This document shows positions 47,350 through 57,452 of a stretch of DNA of 64,000 nt, one piece after another. The notes under the pieces were generated by a model. The model saw nothing but the letters and a program-made list of their open reading frames with translations. It was not told the DNA's origin and did not search any database. A program made the translations under genes and the position numbers. This DNA comes from Arsukibacterium ikkense (GTDB lineage: Bacteria; Pseudomonadota; Gammaproteobacteria; Enterobacterales; Alteromonadaceae), in the NCBI RefSeq assembly GCF_000987775.1, contig NZ_LAHO01000018.1:29364-93363 (forward strand), written 5' to 3'. Numbering within the stretch: the first letter of the stretch is position 1; each line of letters begins with the position of its first letter.

Positions 47350-48541
47350 CGCGTAAAACTTCCGCCGGATTAACTTTAACCGCCCGCCAGGCGGGATATA
47401 GCACCGCCAGCAGGGTTAGCCCTACTGCGCAGGCAAAAATCGTCACAATTTGCAGCGGATTTATTGCTACCGGTAATAACATACCGCTGGCTAACTGCAA
47501 GCCAAACAAACTCAGTACTTCGTTAAGTTGCCAACATAATAACAAACCCGCCAGTACGCCAATCACGGCGCCTACCATACCATTTACCACACCCTGAAAG
47601 GCAAAAACGGCAAACAGCTGGCTGTCGGTCATACCAAGCGTTTTTAATATCGCCACTTCAGCTTGCTTTTCGGTCACCATCATCACCAGTGCCGACACTA
47701 TGTTAAAAGCGGCCACCGCCACAATTAACAGTAGCATCAGCCACATCATGGCTTTTTCCATCGCCACGGCGGCAAACAGCTTGCCCTGGCTTTGACGCCA
47801 GTCGGTAACTTCACTGAAAGTGGCGCTCTGGCTTAAACGTTCTGCCAACGCCGGTGCGCTAAAGGGTTCGGCTAAACTTAAGCGCCAGGCAGGTTCACGT
47901 GCCGATAAGGGTAATAGCCGGGCTAAATCATCCAGCTGCGTTACCGCCAGCAGGTTATCCACGTCTGAGCCGGTATCAACAATACCCACCACCTCAAACA
48001 GCCGCTGGCGTGGTAACCAGCCGACCGGTGTGTAACTGCCCCCCTGGGCCAGCATAAAGCGCAGCTGCTGGCCTCGGCTGACTTCCAGCTGCTCGGCCAG
48101 CGCCCGGCCCAGCACCACACCGTAGCGGGTTTCGGCAAACGTCTGCCAGCTGCCCACCACTAAAGCCTGTTGCAAAAATTGCGGAATTTGCTGGCTATTA
48201 ATGCCCTGCAGCATTACCGCATTCAGCTGCCTTGGCGCCTGCACCAGCGCTTCTGTTTGTAAAAACGGGCTGATATCCTGCACCCGATCAGCGGCACTCA
48301 GCTCTGTTTGCCAGCCGTCACCTGGCACCACTGGCTTTACCACCACGTGCGGAACAACCCCCAGTACGCGTTTTTTCAGCTCGCCTTCAAAACCATTCAT
48401 TACCGAACTGACCAGCGTTAACGCCATCACGCCCAGTAAAATGCCCGCTACTGAAAAAAACGTAATGAATGAAATAAAAGCATTGCCTTTGCGGCTTTGG
48501 CTGTAGCGTAAACCCAGCAAAATGCTGACAGGTAATTGCAT
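47342..48541 (-). CDS. lolC: Lipoprotein-releasing ABC transporter permease LolC
   Basis: 399 aa, same length as E. coli LolC. N-terminal helix [20 protein letters not shown], large periplasmic domain, three C-terminal helices, and [19 protein letters not shown] at the end. LolC carries the hook that binds LolA. First gene of lolCDE; its promoter must lie in the 110 nt shared with the divergent PilZ-like gene. Confidence 0.95.
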   Translation of the reverse strand: MQLPVSILLGLRYSQSRKGNAFISFITFFSVAGILLGVMALTLVSSVMNGFEGELKKRVLGVVPHVVVKPVVPGDGWQTELSAADRVQDISPFLQTEALVQAPRQLNAVMLQGINSQQIPQFLQQALVVGSWQTFAETRYGVVLGRALAEQLEVSRGQQLRFMLAQGGSYTPVGWLPRQRLFEVVGIVDTGSDVDNLLAVTQLDDLARLLPLSAREPAWRLSLAEPFSAPALAERLSQSATFSEVTDWRQSQGKLFAAVAMEKAMMWLMLLLIVAVAAFNIVSALVMMVTEKQAEVAILKTLGMTDSQLFAVFAFQGVVNGMVGAVIGVLAGLLLCWQLNEVLSLFGLQLASGMLLPVAINPLQIVTIFACAVGLTLLAVLYPAWRAVKVNPAEVLRDE

Positions 48542-48651
48542 GTTAATATTCAGGACTTTGCCTCGGTTAGATGGTAAATTAGCTGCAAAAATCGCTGCTG
48601 ATAATAGTGATTATTAGTAGCAATGACAAGCAACCTTAGCTGAGGCCTGCT

Positions 48652-49242
48652 ATGGATCCGATATTACAGTCTTTAACCGATGCTTATCACGACTATTTTA
48701 GTGTCGAGCATGAGATAACCGTTAATTGCCAGCCACTGCCCGGTTTACTGCCTGCTGAAGCCGAATTCATCGCCAGCATTCCAGAGCCCTTTTTAGTTGC
48801 CGGGGAAATGGGCGCCTTAAATATGTCGGCGCTGCGCTCACTAAACCGGATAGGCGAGCTGGCGGAAGAACTGGCCAACTACCTGCAACAACAAGCCCGT
48901 AAAATCGATTTGTTACTGCATTATGTATTACGCCAGCAAGACAGTGCCGAGCATCGTCAGCGTACATTAAGCTATGGCGGTGCAGGCTTATGTTTGCAAA
49001 GCCCGCAACCCTTTGAGGTATTGGCACTGGTTGAATTAAAAGTATTTCTGGCAGAAAACGAAGGTGCGGTATATTGCCTGGGTCAGGTAATCAGTGCTGA
49101 GCAAACCGCGGACAACTGGCAAATAAAAGTTGTATTTCGCCGGATTAGAGATCAAGATCGCGAACTGATTGTCCGCGCCAGTCTGCATCAGCAGTCACGC
49201 CAGCTTAAACAAAAAGCCGCGCAGCGCCAATTACCGGAATAA
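48652..49242 (+). CDS. PilZ-like domain protein
   Basis: 196 aa. N-terminal helical part with unusual composition, then a beta-barrel-like C-terminal half with TLSYGGAGLCL and ELKVFLAENEGAVYCLGQVISAE, as in PilZ domains. The usual (D/N)xSxxG motif is present only as TLSYGGAG, and no clean RxxxR precedes it (nearest is EHRQR), so cyclic-di-GMP binding is doubtful. This gene is regularly found before mfd in Shewanella-type genomes. It lies 51 nt upstream of mfd with the same orientation. Confidence 0.75.
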   Translation: MDPILQSLTDAYHDYFSVEHEITVNCQPLPGLLPAEAEFIASIPEPFLVAGEMGALNMSALRSLNRIGELAEELANYLQQQARKIDLLLHYVLRQQDSAEHRQRTLSYGGAGLCLQSPQPFEVLALVELKVFLAENEGAVYCLGQVISAEQTADNWQIKVVFRRIRDQDRELIVRASLHQQSRQLKQKAAQRQLPE

Positions 49243-49293
49243 GTAACGGCTGCCAGAATCAGTAAAAGACATTGCATAAGGTTTTAAGGTTTA

Positions 49294-52200
49294 ATGAGTT
49301 TTATCAAGTCGCTACCCCGGATTAAACGTCAGCAGGATCAGCTTAGCTGGGGCCAGTTACATGGCGCGGCGTTACCCTATGCTATCGCCGAGCTGGTACA
49401 GGCTGAGCCAGCGGTATATTTGCTGGTCGTACCCGACACCCCCAGCGCACTGCGGCTGGAGCAGGAGTTAGCAGTATTTTTAAACCACAGTGCGTGCCAG
49501 GTGCTGACCCTGCCCGACTGGGAAACTCTGCCCTATGATGTGTTTTCACCGCATCAGGATATTATTTCACAGCGCCTGCAAACGTTGTATCAGTTACCCC
49601 GGCTGCAACACGGCCTGGTGATTGTGCCGGTAAGCACTTTACTGCTGAAAATAAGCCACCGTCAGTATCTGGAGCAAGCCAGTTTTTTAATTAAACAAGG
49701 CCAGCAGGTTGACTTAACGGCGTTAAAATTACAGCTCACAGCTGTGGGTTACCGGGCAGTTGATCAGGTGATGGAACACGGTGAGTTTTCGGCCCGCGGC
49801 TCTCTGCTTGATTTATTTCCAATGGGCTGCACTGAGCCATTTCGGATTGACTTTTTTGATAACGAAGTAGACGGCATTCGCACCTTCGACCCTGATAACC
49901 AGCGCAGTTTAGCTCAGGTTAGCGCGATAGAATTACTACCGGCACATGAATTTCCAACAGATAAAGCGGCGATTGAGCGCTTCCGGCTGGGCTATCGCGA
50001 ACGCTTCGCGGCCCGCAATGAAAAAGAATCGCTGTATCAGCAAGTTACCCAGGGCATTCTACCGGCAGGTATCGAATATTATTTACCCTTATTTGCAGAA
50101 CAAACTGCCAGCTTATTTAGTTATTTACCACAAGGCTGTATCGCTTTAAGTTATGGTGATATTGAGCATAGCGCTAATCAGTTCTGGCATGAGTTAAAAC
50201 GTCGCTACCATGACCGCGCCATTGATACACTGCGCCCCATATTGCAACCGCATGAGCTCTACCTGCAAACAGACGAGCTATTCAGTGAGCTGAACAACTT
50301 CAGCCGCCTGAAATTAAGCCGTGCCACCTTACCGGCCAAAGCCGGCCAGGCGAACGCGCCGGTTGCCGAACTGCCCGAGCTGAATATTCAGCACCAGCTG
50401 AAGCAACCACTGAGTTTACTCAGTCAGTTTCTGCTCGACTTAAAGCAGCAAAATGGCCGGGCGATCTTTTTTGTTGAAAGTGAAGGTCGGCGCGAGAGCC
50501 TGCAGCAGCTGTTTAGCAAAGCTGGCATCAGAGCACCTGAAATTGCCAACTTAAGCGACTTCAGTGGCAGCGACGCTGATATCGTGATGCTGGTGGGCGC
50601 CTTAGAACAAGGCGCACTGATCACCAGCACGCCACCGCTGGCCCTGATCAGCGAAAATGAACTGTTCGGCCAGAAAATCAGCCAACGCCGGCGCCGTAAA
50701 AAAAGCCAGCAAATCTCCTCAGATACCATCATCCGCAATCTGGCTGAACTGAGTGAAGGCCAGCCGGTGGTGCATTTACAGCATGGCGTAGGGCGTTATC
50801 AGGGGCTGCAGGTGCTGGATGCGGCTGGCATCAGTGCTGAATTTGTTACCATTGAATACGCTGGCAGCAGCAAGCTGTATGTGCCTGTATCATCGCTACA
50901 TTTACTCAGCCGGTATTCCGGCAGCGATCAGGACCACGCGCCGCTGCACAAGCTGGGTAATGACAGCTGGGAAAAAGCCCGGCGTAAAGCAGCCGAAAAA
51001 ATTCGTGATGTCGCCGCTGAATTACTGGATGTGTATGCGCAGCGCGCCGCCCATCAGGGCTACGCATTTGCTATAGATCAGGAGCAATATGCCGTTTTTG
51101 CCGATAGCTTCCCGTTTGAAGAAACAGCCGATCAGCAGGATGCGATAACAGCGGTACTTAACGACATGCAAACCCCGCAACCGATGGATCGGCTGGTATG
51201 TGGCGATGTCGGCTTTGGTAAAACCGAAGTGGCCATGCGCGCGGCCTTTATTGCTGTTAACGATGGCAAGCAAGTTGCTATATTGGTGCCGACCACGCTG
51301 CTGGCGCAACAACACTATGAGAACTTTAAAGACCGCTTTGCCAACTGGCCGGTGCGGGTTGAAGTGTTGTCGCGCTTTATCAGCCAGAAACAACAAAAAG
51401 CCATTTTAGAAGATGTCGCCAACGGCAAAGTCGATATTCTGATTGGCACGCACAAACTTTTGCAAGATGATATAAAACTGCATGACTTAGGCCTGTTAAT
51501 CGTTGATGAAGAGCATCGCTTTGGGGTGCGTCAGAAAGAGAAAATTAAAGCGCTCAGGGCCAATATTGACATTCTGACCCTGACTGCCACCCCCATTCCG
51601 CGCACCTTAAATATGTCGATGTCGGGGATGCGCGATTTGTCGATTATTGCTACCCCACCGGCCAGGCGCCTGGCGGTAAAAACCTTTGTCAGAGAATTTG
51701 AAACAGGCTTGCTGCGCGAAGCGGTAATGCGGGAAATTCTGCGCGGCGGCCAGGTCTATTTTCTGCATAATGACGTTGCCAGCATTGAAAAAATGGCCAG
51801 CGACCTGGCCGAGCTGGTACCTGAAGCCAATATTGCAATAGCCCATGGTCAGTTACGCGAGCGCGACCTGGAGCAGATAATGGCCGATTTTTATCACCAG
51901 CGTTTTAATTTGTTATTGTGCTCAACCATTATTGAAACCGGTATTGACGTACCTACCGCCAATACCATTATCATTAACCGGGCTGATAACTTTGGTCTGG
52001 CGCAGTTGCACCAGCTGCGGGGCCGGGTCGGCCGCTCGCATCATCAGGCCTATGCCTATTTATTAACGCCTCCGCCGAAACGGCTGAGTAAAGATGCCGA
52101 AAAACGCCTGGAAGCCATATCCTCGCTGGAAGATTTGGGTGCCGGTTTTGCGCTGGCGACCCACGATTTAGAAATACGGGGTGCCGGCGAGCTGTTAGGC

Positions 52201-52773
52201 GATGAACAAAGTGGCCAGATTGAAACCATCGGCTTTACCTTGTACATGGATATGCTGGAAGAAGCAGTAACGGCCTTAAAAGAAGGCCGGCAACCCAGCC
52301 TTGATATGATGTTAAGCCAGCAAAGCGAAATAGATTTAAAAATTCCGGCGTTATTACCCGACAGCTACATCCCCGATGTAAACTTGCGCTTGTCGTTTTA
52401 CAAAAAGCTGGCCAGTGCCAAAGATGAAAGTGAACTGGATGATGTACAGGTAGAATTGATTGACCGTTTTGGCTTACTGCCAGATGCTGCCAAAAACCTG
52501 GTAAAAGTAACCGAGTTTAAGCAGCAGGCTCAGGCTCTGGGTATCAAACGGATAGAAGCGGGTGCCAAGGGCGGCTTAATTGATTTTGCCGAAAAAACCC
52601 GGGTTGCGCCGGCCTATATTATTGGTCTTATTCAACAGCAAAGCCGGATATTTAAATTAGAAGGCGGCCAAAAGCTGCGCTTTACCATTGCCAGCCCTGA
52701 TGCCAAAGATCGGCTGGCGCTGATTGCCAATATGTTAGCTGATTTCAGCCAACATCAGCTGGAGAAGTCATGA
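49294..52773 (+). CDS. mfd: Transcription-repair coupling factor Mfd
   Basis: 1159 aa (E. coli 1148). N-terminal UvrB-homology module (about 1-350), RNA polymerase-interaction domain (about 480-550, HLQHGVGRYQGLQVL), then superfamily 2 translocase: Walker A GDVGFGKTEVAMRAAF near 639, DEEH near 739, TATPIPRTLNMSMSGMRDLS in part, and GRVGRSHHQAYAYLL; TRG motif region and C-terminal domain follow. Removes stalled RNA polymerase and recruits UvrA. Overlaps csiV by 4 nt. Confidence 0.98.
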   Translation: MSFIKSLPRIKRQQDQLSWGQLHGAALPYAIAELVQAEPAVYLLVVPDTPSALRLEQELAVFLNHSACQVLTLPDWETLPYDVFSPHQDIISQRLQTLYQLPRLQHGLVIVPVSTLLLKISHRQYLEQASFLIKQGQQVDLTALKLQLTAVGYRAVDQVMEHGEFSARGSLLDLFPMGCTEPFRIDFFDNEVDGIRTFDPDNQRSLAQVSAIELLPAHEFPTDKAAIERFRLGYRERFAARNEKESLYQQVTQGILPAGIEYYLPLFAEQTASLFSYLPQGCIALSYGDIEHSANQFWHELKRRYHDRAIDTLRPILQPHELYLQTDELFSELNNFSRLKLSRATLPAKAGQANAPVAELPELNIQHQLKQPLSLLSQFLLDLKQQNGRAIFFVESEGRRESLQQLFSKAGIRAPEIANLSDFSGSDADIVMLVGALEQGALITSTPPLALISENELFGQKISQRRRRKKSQQISSDTIIRNLAELSEGQPVVHLQHGVGRYQGLQVLDAAGISAEFVTIEYAGSSKLYVPVSSLHLLSRYSGSDQDHAPLHKLGNDSWEKARRKAAEKIRDVAAELLDVYAQRAAHQGYAFAIDQEQYAVFADSFPFEETADQQDAITAVLNDMQTPQPMDRLVCGDVGFGKTEVAMRAAFIAVNDGKQVAILVPTTLLAQQHYENFKDRFANWPVRVEVLSRFISQKQQKAILEDVANGKVDILIGTHKLLQDDIKLHDLGLLIVDEEHRFGVRQKEKIKALRANIDILTLTATPIPRTLNMSMSGMRDLSIIATPPARRLAVKTFVREFETGLLREAVMREILRGGQVYFLHNDVASIEKMASDLAELVPEANIAIAHGQLRERDLEQIMADFYHQRFNLLLCSTIIETGIDVPTANTIIINRADNFGLAQLHQLRGRVGRSHHQAYAYLLTPPPKRLSKDAEKRLEAISSLEDLGAGFALATHDLEIRGAGELLGDEQSGQIETIGFTLYMDMLEEAVTALKEGRQPSLDMMLSQQSEIDLKIPALLPDSYIPDVNLRLSFYKKLASAKDESELDDVQVELIDRFGLLPDAAKNLVKVTEFKQQAQALGIKRIEAGAKGGLIDFAEKTRVAPAYIIGLIQQQSRIFKLEGGQKLRFTIASPDAKDRLALIANMLADFSQHQLEKS

Positions 52774-53870
52774 AACTATCTGTTATCTCAGGTGTGTTAG
52801 GCGCGCTGGCACTAACGTTCGGTGGCGATGCTAATGCTAACCGCAGCGTGGCAGAACGCTGGTTTGAAGTTGAACTGATTATATTCAGCCAGGCCGGCAG
52901 TAGTGAGTTAAAAGAGCAATTCAACCATGCGGTGAAACCCATCCGGCTGGGTAACAGCTTTGATCTGGTTTCTGCCAGATACCGACCCGATATCCGCCCG
53001 CTGTTACAGGATTTCAGTCCCTGCCCTGTGCCCGCCGCTGAGCCTGAAAGCCTGTTGCCGCCGGCCCTGCGCAACTGGCAGCAATGGCAACCGCCTTTTT
53101 ACCCGCTGTTTTGCATCAGTGAAGCACAGCCAGCAGCCTGGCAGCAGCATCAGCTGTACCCGCAACGCCAGTTAAATACCCGGCTGCCTATGCCGTCGCG
53201 CTTACCCGTGCAGCTGGCCGCTAACAGCGACCACCACCAAAACACCCCTTATCTGGCCGCTGATTCAGCTTTTGCACTAACCGATCTGGCAACGAAAATA
53301 AATCGCCTGCCCAGGCAGCAGGTGTTACTGCATACCGTATGGCGCCAGGCAGCAGTAACGGAACGCCAAGCCATACCCAGCCGCTGGTTTGCCGGAGAAA
53401 ACTATTCAGCCGTGGTTGATTACTGGGGCCAGCGGCTTGATAAGGCCGCAACCGATGCCGCCGACGACGCACTGAGCCATGCATTTTATGCTGAGCAACA
53501 AGATGATTTGTTTTACGCCATAGATACCCTGCTTGACCAGCTGAATGCAGCGGGCAGGCTGGAGAACTTTACTGCCGATGAACAGCATGTCAGCCAGATA
53601 AGCGACAGTATTTCTAATGTGCCGGACGAAGTCTGGCAACTCGATGGCTTATTTAAATTGCATCTGGACCATTACTTGTTTGTAAATACCGAGTTTAATC
53701 TGCGGCGCCCGGCAGCAGGCAGTATCGACAGTGTTAACGTTAAACAAAGCCGCCGGGTGATCAGCGGTGAGGTGCATTATCTGGACCATCCGCAACTGGG
53801 TATGGTGTTACAAATTCGACGGTATCAGCCGCCGGAAACGGCGCCTGAAATGGTCGCGGCCAGCGAATAA
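52770..53870 (+). CDS. csiV: Peptidoglycan-binding protein CsiV
   Basis: 366 aa with a signal peptide (LSVISGVLGALALTFGGDANA). The N-terminal block ERWFEVELIIFSQ and the C-terminal block LHLDHYLFVNTEFNLRRP are diagnostic of CsiV, a periplasmic protein required in Shewanella to activate the class A penicillin-binding protein LpoA/PBP1a system. ATG overlaps the mfd stop (ATGA), the common gene order. The middle region (about 80-250) is low in conservation. Confidence 0.9.
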   Translation: MKLSVISGVLGALALTFGGDANANRSVAERWFEVELIIFSQAGSSELKEQFNHAVKPIRLGNSFDLVSARYRPDIRPLLQDFSPCPVPAAEPESLLPPALRNWQQWQPPFYPLFCISEAQPAAWQQHQLYPQRQLNTRLPMPSRLPVQLAANSDHHQNTPYLAADSAFALTDLATKINRLPRQQVLLHTVWRQAAVTERQAIPSRWFAGENYSAVVDYWGQRLDKAATDAADDALSHAFYAEQQDDLFYAIDTLLDQLNAAGRLENFTADEQHVSQISDSISNVPDEVWQLDGLFKLHLDHYLFVNTEFNLRRPAAGSIDSVNVKQSRRVISGEVHYLDHPQLGMVLQIRRYQPPETAPEMVAASE

Positions 53871-53928
53871 CCAAGGTATGCTTAACCTTAGCGGCAGTTA
53901 GCAGTTGCTTTATTTAATAAAGGAACTA

Positions 53929-53944
53929 AACTAGCGCTCTAGTT
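53929..53944. repeat. Short inverted repeat between csiV and the next gene
   Basis: AACTAG-CGCT-CTAGTT, a perfect 6-bp stem with a 4-nt loop, 58 nt past csiV. No T tract follows, so it may be an operator or a weak 3' hairpin. Confidence 0.35.
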
Positions 53945-54026
53945 ACATATTTACACAAATAACAACGGGTAAGTAACATGGTTTTTTCCTACATTATGTC
54001 AACCCGTTAACCACAGCCAGAGATCA

Positions 54027-54305
54027 ATGGACGATTTGAACCTTAATCCTGAATTTACGCCAGCACACTATGTGTTATTACTGTTATTGCTGATTTTTGC
54101 CAGTGCGGGCAATAGCATGCTAGCGTGGCTGTTGCCGCAGGCTGCCAATAGTTTGTGGCTGGAAGTGTTGCCGCCGGTAATGGGTCTGTATAGTCTGCTT
54201 CTGCTGTTTAAAGGTCTTGGCATCATCCGTTTGCCTTCTGCCGCAGTTTATTCCGCTATCTTAACCCCGGTAACCCTGATCAGCTTCTATCAATTTTTGC
54301 TATAA
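54027..54305 (+). CDS. Small membrane protein of unknown function
   Basis: 92 aa with three hydrophobic segments (about 14-36, 44-66, 72-90) and an acidic N terminus (DDLNLNPEF). No domain recognised. The ribosome site is weak (AGAGA). Codon use and a clean hydrophobic pattern suggest it is real; it stands alone between csiV and rbgA. Confidence 0.6.
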   Translation: MDDLNLNPEFTPAHYVLLLLLLIFASAGNSMLAWLLPQAANSLWLEVLPPVMGLYSLLLLFKGLGIIRLPSAAVYSAILTPVTLISFYQFLL

Positions 54306-54366
54306 CACATTATCTGATTAGTGGTTTTAAGGTATGATACGCCCTTAACATTACTGAGGATAACAG

Positions 54367-55302
54367 ATGTCAATTAACTGGTTTCCGGGCCATATGCACA
54401 AAGCCCGTAAAGAAATTGCTGAGGTAATGCCCCAGGTTGATATCATTATCGAAATGCTCGATGCCCGCATCCCCTTTTCCAGTGAAAACCCGTTAGTGCC
54501 GCAACTGCGTGGCAACACCCCTTGTATTAAAGTACTAAACAAAGCCGATTTAGCCGATCCGGCTCTAACCGCGGTCTGGGTGGCGCATTTTGAGCAGCAA
54601 AGTGGCGTGCGGGCTATTCCCATCAGCCAGCAGCACCCTGAACAAATTAAAGCGCTGCTAAAGCTGTGTAACGAGATGCTGCCTGACCGTAATCTAGATA
54701 TCCGCCCTGCCCGGGCACTCATCATGGGCATTCCGAATGTCGGTAAATCAACGCTAATTAACACCCTGGCCGGGCGTACCATTGCTAAAACGGGTAATGA
54801 AGCGGGCGTCACCAAGACACAGCAGCGCATTAAGCTGGAAAATAACGTTATTTTGACCGACACCCCGGGCTTTTTATGGCCGAAACTGAGCCCGCCTACC
54901 TGTGGGTACCGACTGGCCGTTACCGGCGCCATTAAAGATACGGTGTTTGAATACGCTGATATTGCCATGTTTGCCGCAGATTATTTGCTGAAGGTGTACG
55001 CTGAAGCGGTAATGCGCCGCTTTGATTTAACCGAGCGACCCGAAAGCGATGTTGCCTTGCTCGATGCCATAGGGGTGCGCCGTGGCTGTATGCGCAAAGG
55101 TGGTATTGTTGATTTAGAAAAAGCCGGCACCATTTTAATTACTGAGCTACGCGCCGGCAACCTTGGGCCCGTTACCCTGGAAACACCGGATATGGTCACT
55201 CAGGAGCAAATCGACGCCAAAGCCGATGAAGCGGCCAAAGCAAAAGATAAAGCCGAGCGCGAAGCCGAACGCAAACGCAAAGCACAACGCAAATATCGCT
55301 AA
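54367..55302 (+). CDS. rbgA: Ribosome biogenesis GTPase YlqF/RbgA
   Basis: 311 aa circularly permuted GTPase: the G4 motif LNKADLADP (near residue 60) comes before G1 GIPNVGKSTLIN (near 122) and G3 TDTPGFLWP (near 162). Opens INWFPGHMHKARKEI, the family hallmark. Assists late 50S subunit assembly. The tail (about 275-311) is a run of Lys/Arg/Glu/Ala, likely rRNA-binding. A TATGAT box at 54333-54338 and TGAGGA before the ATG give it its own promoter and start. Confidence 0.93.
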   Translation: MSINWFPGHMHKARKEIAEVMPQVDIIIEMLDARIPFSSENPLVPQLRGNTPCIKVLNKADLADPALTAVWVAHFEQQSGVRAIPISQQHPEQIKALLKLCNEMLPDRNLDIRPARALIMGIPNVGKSTLINTLAGRTIAKTGNEAGVTKTQQRIKLENNVILTDTPGFLWPKLSPPTCGYRLAVTGAIKDTVFEYADIAMFAADYLLKVYAEAVMRRFDLTERPESDVALLDAIGVRRGCMRKGGIVDLEKAGTILITELRAGNLGPVTLETPDMVTQEQIDAKADEAAKAKDKAEREAERKRKAQRKYR

Positions 55303-55392
55303 GCGCAACCTAACTATCACCAGGCACAATGCGCTGAAGCCTCAGGGCATTGTATAGCTCAGCGTGACATCACCAAGCCAGAGGGCCAATCT

Positions 55393-55905
55393 ATGTTTTT
55401 TCAACAAAGTGTCGTACAAGCCACCAAAATGCTGCAAAACCTACAGCATATTCTGAACAAAGGCGCCGCCTTTGCCACCAGCAAAAAAGTAGATATGGCA
55501 GTGCTGTTAAACGCCCGGCTGGCACCGGATCAGTTTCACCTTATGCGTCAGGTGCAAATTGCCTGTGATACCGCCAAACTTGGCGCTGCGCGCCTGACCA
55601 ATAAGGTAGACAGTGCGCCCAAGCATGCCGATGATGAAACCAGCCTTGAGCAGTTAAGCCAACGGATTAACGACACTGTGGCTTACCTGGCCAGCTTTAG
55701 CGAGGCCGATTTTGCCAATGCCGCCAGCCAGAAAGTCAGCCAGCCGCGCTGGGAAGGCAAATATTTAACCGGTGATGAGTTTTTAATCCAGCATGTGCTA
55801 CCTAACCTGTATTTTCATATCAGCACCGCTTACGCCATTTTGCGCCACAACGGCGTTGATGTCGGTAAAAAAGATTACTTAGGCGCCATGCCTTACAAAG
55901 TCTGA
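55393..55905 (+). CDS. DUF1993 family protein
   Basis: 170 aa, soluble, helical, of the DinB-like DUF1993 family (DEFLIQHVLPNLYFHISTAYAILRHNGVDVGKKDYLG is the typical C-terminal block, shown in part here by name). GAGGG site 7 nt before the ATG. A second, decayed copy lies at 57061-57264 beyond the ahr gene. Function of the family is unknown; many members are induced in stress. Confidence 0.88.
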   Translation: MFFQQSVVQATKMLQNLQHILNKGAAFATSKKVDMAVLLNARLAPDQFHLMRQVQIACDTAKLGAARLTNKVDSAPKHADDETSLEQLSQRINDTVAYLASFSEADFANAASQKVSQPRWEGKYLTGDEFLIQHVLPNLYFHISTAYAILRHNGVDVGKKDYLGAMPYKV

Positions 55906-55920
55906 CAGCTAAAGCAAAAT

Positions 55921-55943
55921 GCCGGGCAATGCCCGGCGTTTTT
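55921..55943. terminator. Bidirectional terminator between DUF1993 gene and ahr
   Basis: Perfect 7-bp GC stem GCCGGGC / GCCCGGC with an AAT loop and GTTTTTT after it on the plus strand; AAAAT precedes it, giving T residues on the minus strand. Serves two convergent genes. Confidence 0.9.
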
Positions 55944-55955
55944 TATTGCTACGGC

Positions 55956-56963
55956 TTAGTGCTCCAATATAATCCGATAACGGGCTTTGCCACTCTTTAA
56001 ATGCGCCAAGGCTTCATTGATCTGGGCAAATTTAAAGGTTTCTACCACCGGCTTAATATTATGCTGTACTGCAAATTCCAGCATTTTTGCTATCGTTGCC
56101 GGGCTACCCACCGGCGAGCCCGAGACACTGCGCTGTGCCATAATCAGGCCAAACACACCAATATTTAATGGCTCCAACGTAGCACCGACAAAATGCAGCC
56201 GGCCTTTTGGCTTTAAGGTCGACAGATATAAATTCCAGTCGAGCGTTACATTAACGGTAGAGATAATAAAATCAAAGCGACCGGCAGCCTGCTCAATCTC
56301 AGCCGCATTGCGGGAATTGATACAATAATGTGCCCCCAGCTCTTTAGCTTCGGCGGCTTTACTGGCACTGGAGGTAAAGGCCGTGACCTCACAGCCCCAG
56401 GCCCGTAAAAATTGCAATCCCAGGTGCCCTAAACCACCAATGCCAATCACCGCCACTTTATCGGTCGGTTTAACATCAAATTGCACCATAGGGTTAAATA
56501 CGGTAATACCGCCACAAAACAACGGACCGGCGGTTTTGGCATCCATGCCCTCAGGCAGCGGCACGACAGCACTGGCGTTGGCCCGCACTTTGTCGGCAAA
56601 ACCACCATGGCGCCCTACTATGGTACCTTGGGCACTGGCGCATAAATTTTGATCGCCACTGCCACAGGTACTACACACCTGGCAATAACCTGAATGCCAG
56701 CCCAGCCCCACCACCTGCCCGGTTTTAAGATGACTGACCGCCGAACCCACAGCTGCAATATGCCCCACCACTTCATGACCAGCCACCAGCGGATACGCCG
56801 ACATACCCCATTCGTTATCCAGCATCGACACATCGGAGTGGCAAATACCACAGTAATCCACCGCTATCTCAACCTCATCAGGGCCAAGTGCCCCTGCTTC
56901 GTATTGCCAGGGTACCAGTTTGCCCCCGGCATCCATCGCAGCATAAGCCTTTATCATAGCCAC
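55956..56963 (-). CDS. ahr: NAD(P)-dependent zinc alcohol dehydrogenase / aldehyde reductase, Ahr-like
   Basis: 335 aa. Catalytic zinc site [16 protein letters not shown] and GHEVVGH; structural zinc loop present as [17 protein letters not shown]; nucleotide-binding [11 protein letters not shown]; end block [11 protein letters not shown]. The pattern [12 protein letters not shown] and [13 protein letters not shown] closely follows E. coli Ahr (YjgB), an NADPH-dependent aldehyde reductase. Cofactor choice cannot be fixed by eye. Monocistronic, convergent with the DUF1993 gene. Confidence 0.9.
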   Translation of the reverse strand: MAMIKAYAAMDAGGKLVPWQYEAGALGPDEVEIAVDYCGICHSDVSMLDNEWGMSAYPLVAGHEVVGHIAAVGSAVSHLKTGQVVGLGWHSGYCQVCSTCGSGDQNLCASAQGTIVGRHGGFADKVRANASAVVPLPEGMDAKTAGPLFCGGITVFNPMVQFDVKPTDKVAVIGIGGLGHLGLQFLRAWGCEVTAFTSSASKAAEAKELGAHYCINSRNAAEIEQAAGRFDFIISTVNVTLDWNLYLSTLKPKGRLHFVGATLEPLNIGVFGLIMAQRSVSGSPVGSPATIAKMLEFAVQHNIKPVVETFKFAQINEALAHLKSGKARYRIILEH

Positions 56964-57060
56964 TCCTGTTGTTTTTCATTTGTCTACTCTATACCACTAA
57001 CAGTATTGACCAGATCTGCCACTGTGTAGCGAAATATTTGCCATTGCTTGTTTTTTAGCC

Positions 57061-57264
57061 AGCTTCACCTTTTTCGCCAGGTGAAAATTGCCTGTGATAC
57101 CGCCAAACTGGGGAGGCAAGTATTTAACCGGTGAAGAGTTTTTAATTCAGCACCTTTTACCGAATCTGTATTTGCACATCACCACAAGCTACGCCTTTTT
57201 GCGCCATAACGGCGTGGACGTCGGTAAAAAAGATTATTTAGGCGCCATGCCTTACAAAAATTAA
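57061..57264 (+). pseudogene. Decayed second copy of the DUF1993 gene
   Basis: Starts in mid-gene (AGCTTCACC at 57061, matching the intact gene near 55537) and ends at its normal stop. Between 57110 and 57117 about 170 bp are missing relative to the intact copy; the join falls at TGGG/TGG in both flanks and shifts the frame, giving a TGA soon after. In the last 141 bp I count about 22 differences, nearly all at third codon positions, so it was a working paralogue before it broke. The region 56964-57060 before it shows no recognisable 5' part. Confidence 0.88.
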
Positions 57265-57442
57265 GCCCCAGATTACTGGCAGATGTTAGCAACAGCTCTT
57301 TTGGAAAAATGGGTTTTAGTCTGCCAGTAACATCAGTTCGAACAATAATTTGCGAATGTTCTGTCAGAAAAGCTTTTAATCGCTGTTGCGACAATTTAAA
57401 CAGGGGTGAAGCGACGATGCGATAGTGTCCTTGCTCAGCCAT
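57179..57442 (-). pseudogene. Truncated toxin gene of a toxin-antitoxin pair
   Basis: The frame gives 87 aa, but only about the first 59 (to about 57265) look like protein; the rest is antisense of the DUF1993 remnant, read as NFCKAWRLNNLFYRRPR. The genuine part starts MAEQGHYRIVASPLFKLSQQ, which has the look of a RelE/ParE-type toxin start, though the family call is weak. It lies 10 nt after a Phd/YefM-like antitoxin, the normal order. Loss of the toxin C terminus should leave it inactive. Confidence 0.55.
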
Positions 57443-57452
57443 AGTTCAGGCC

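Noticed and set aside
53929..53944. Intrinsic terminator after csiV
   Set aside because: A 6-bp stem without a T tract is too weak; listed only as an inverted repeat.
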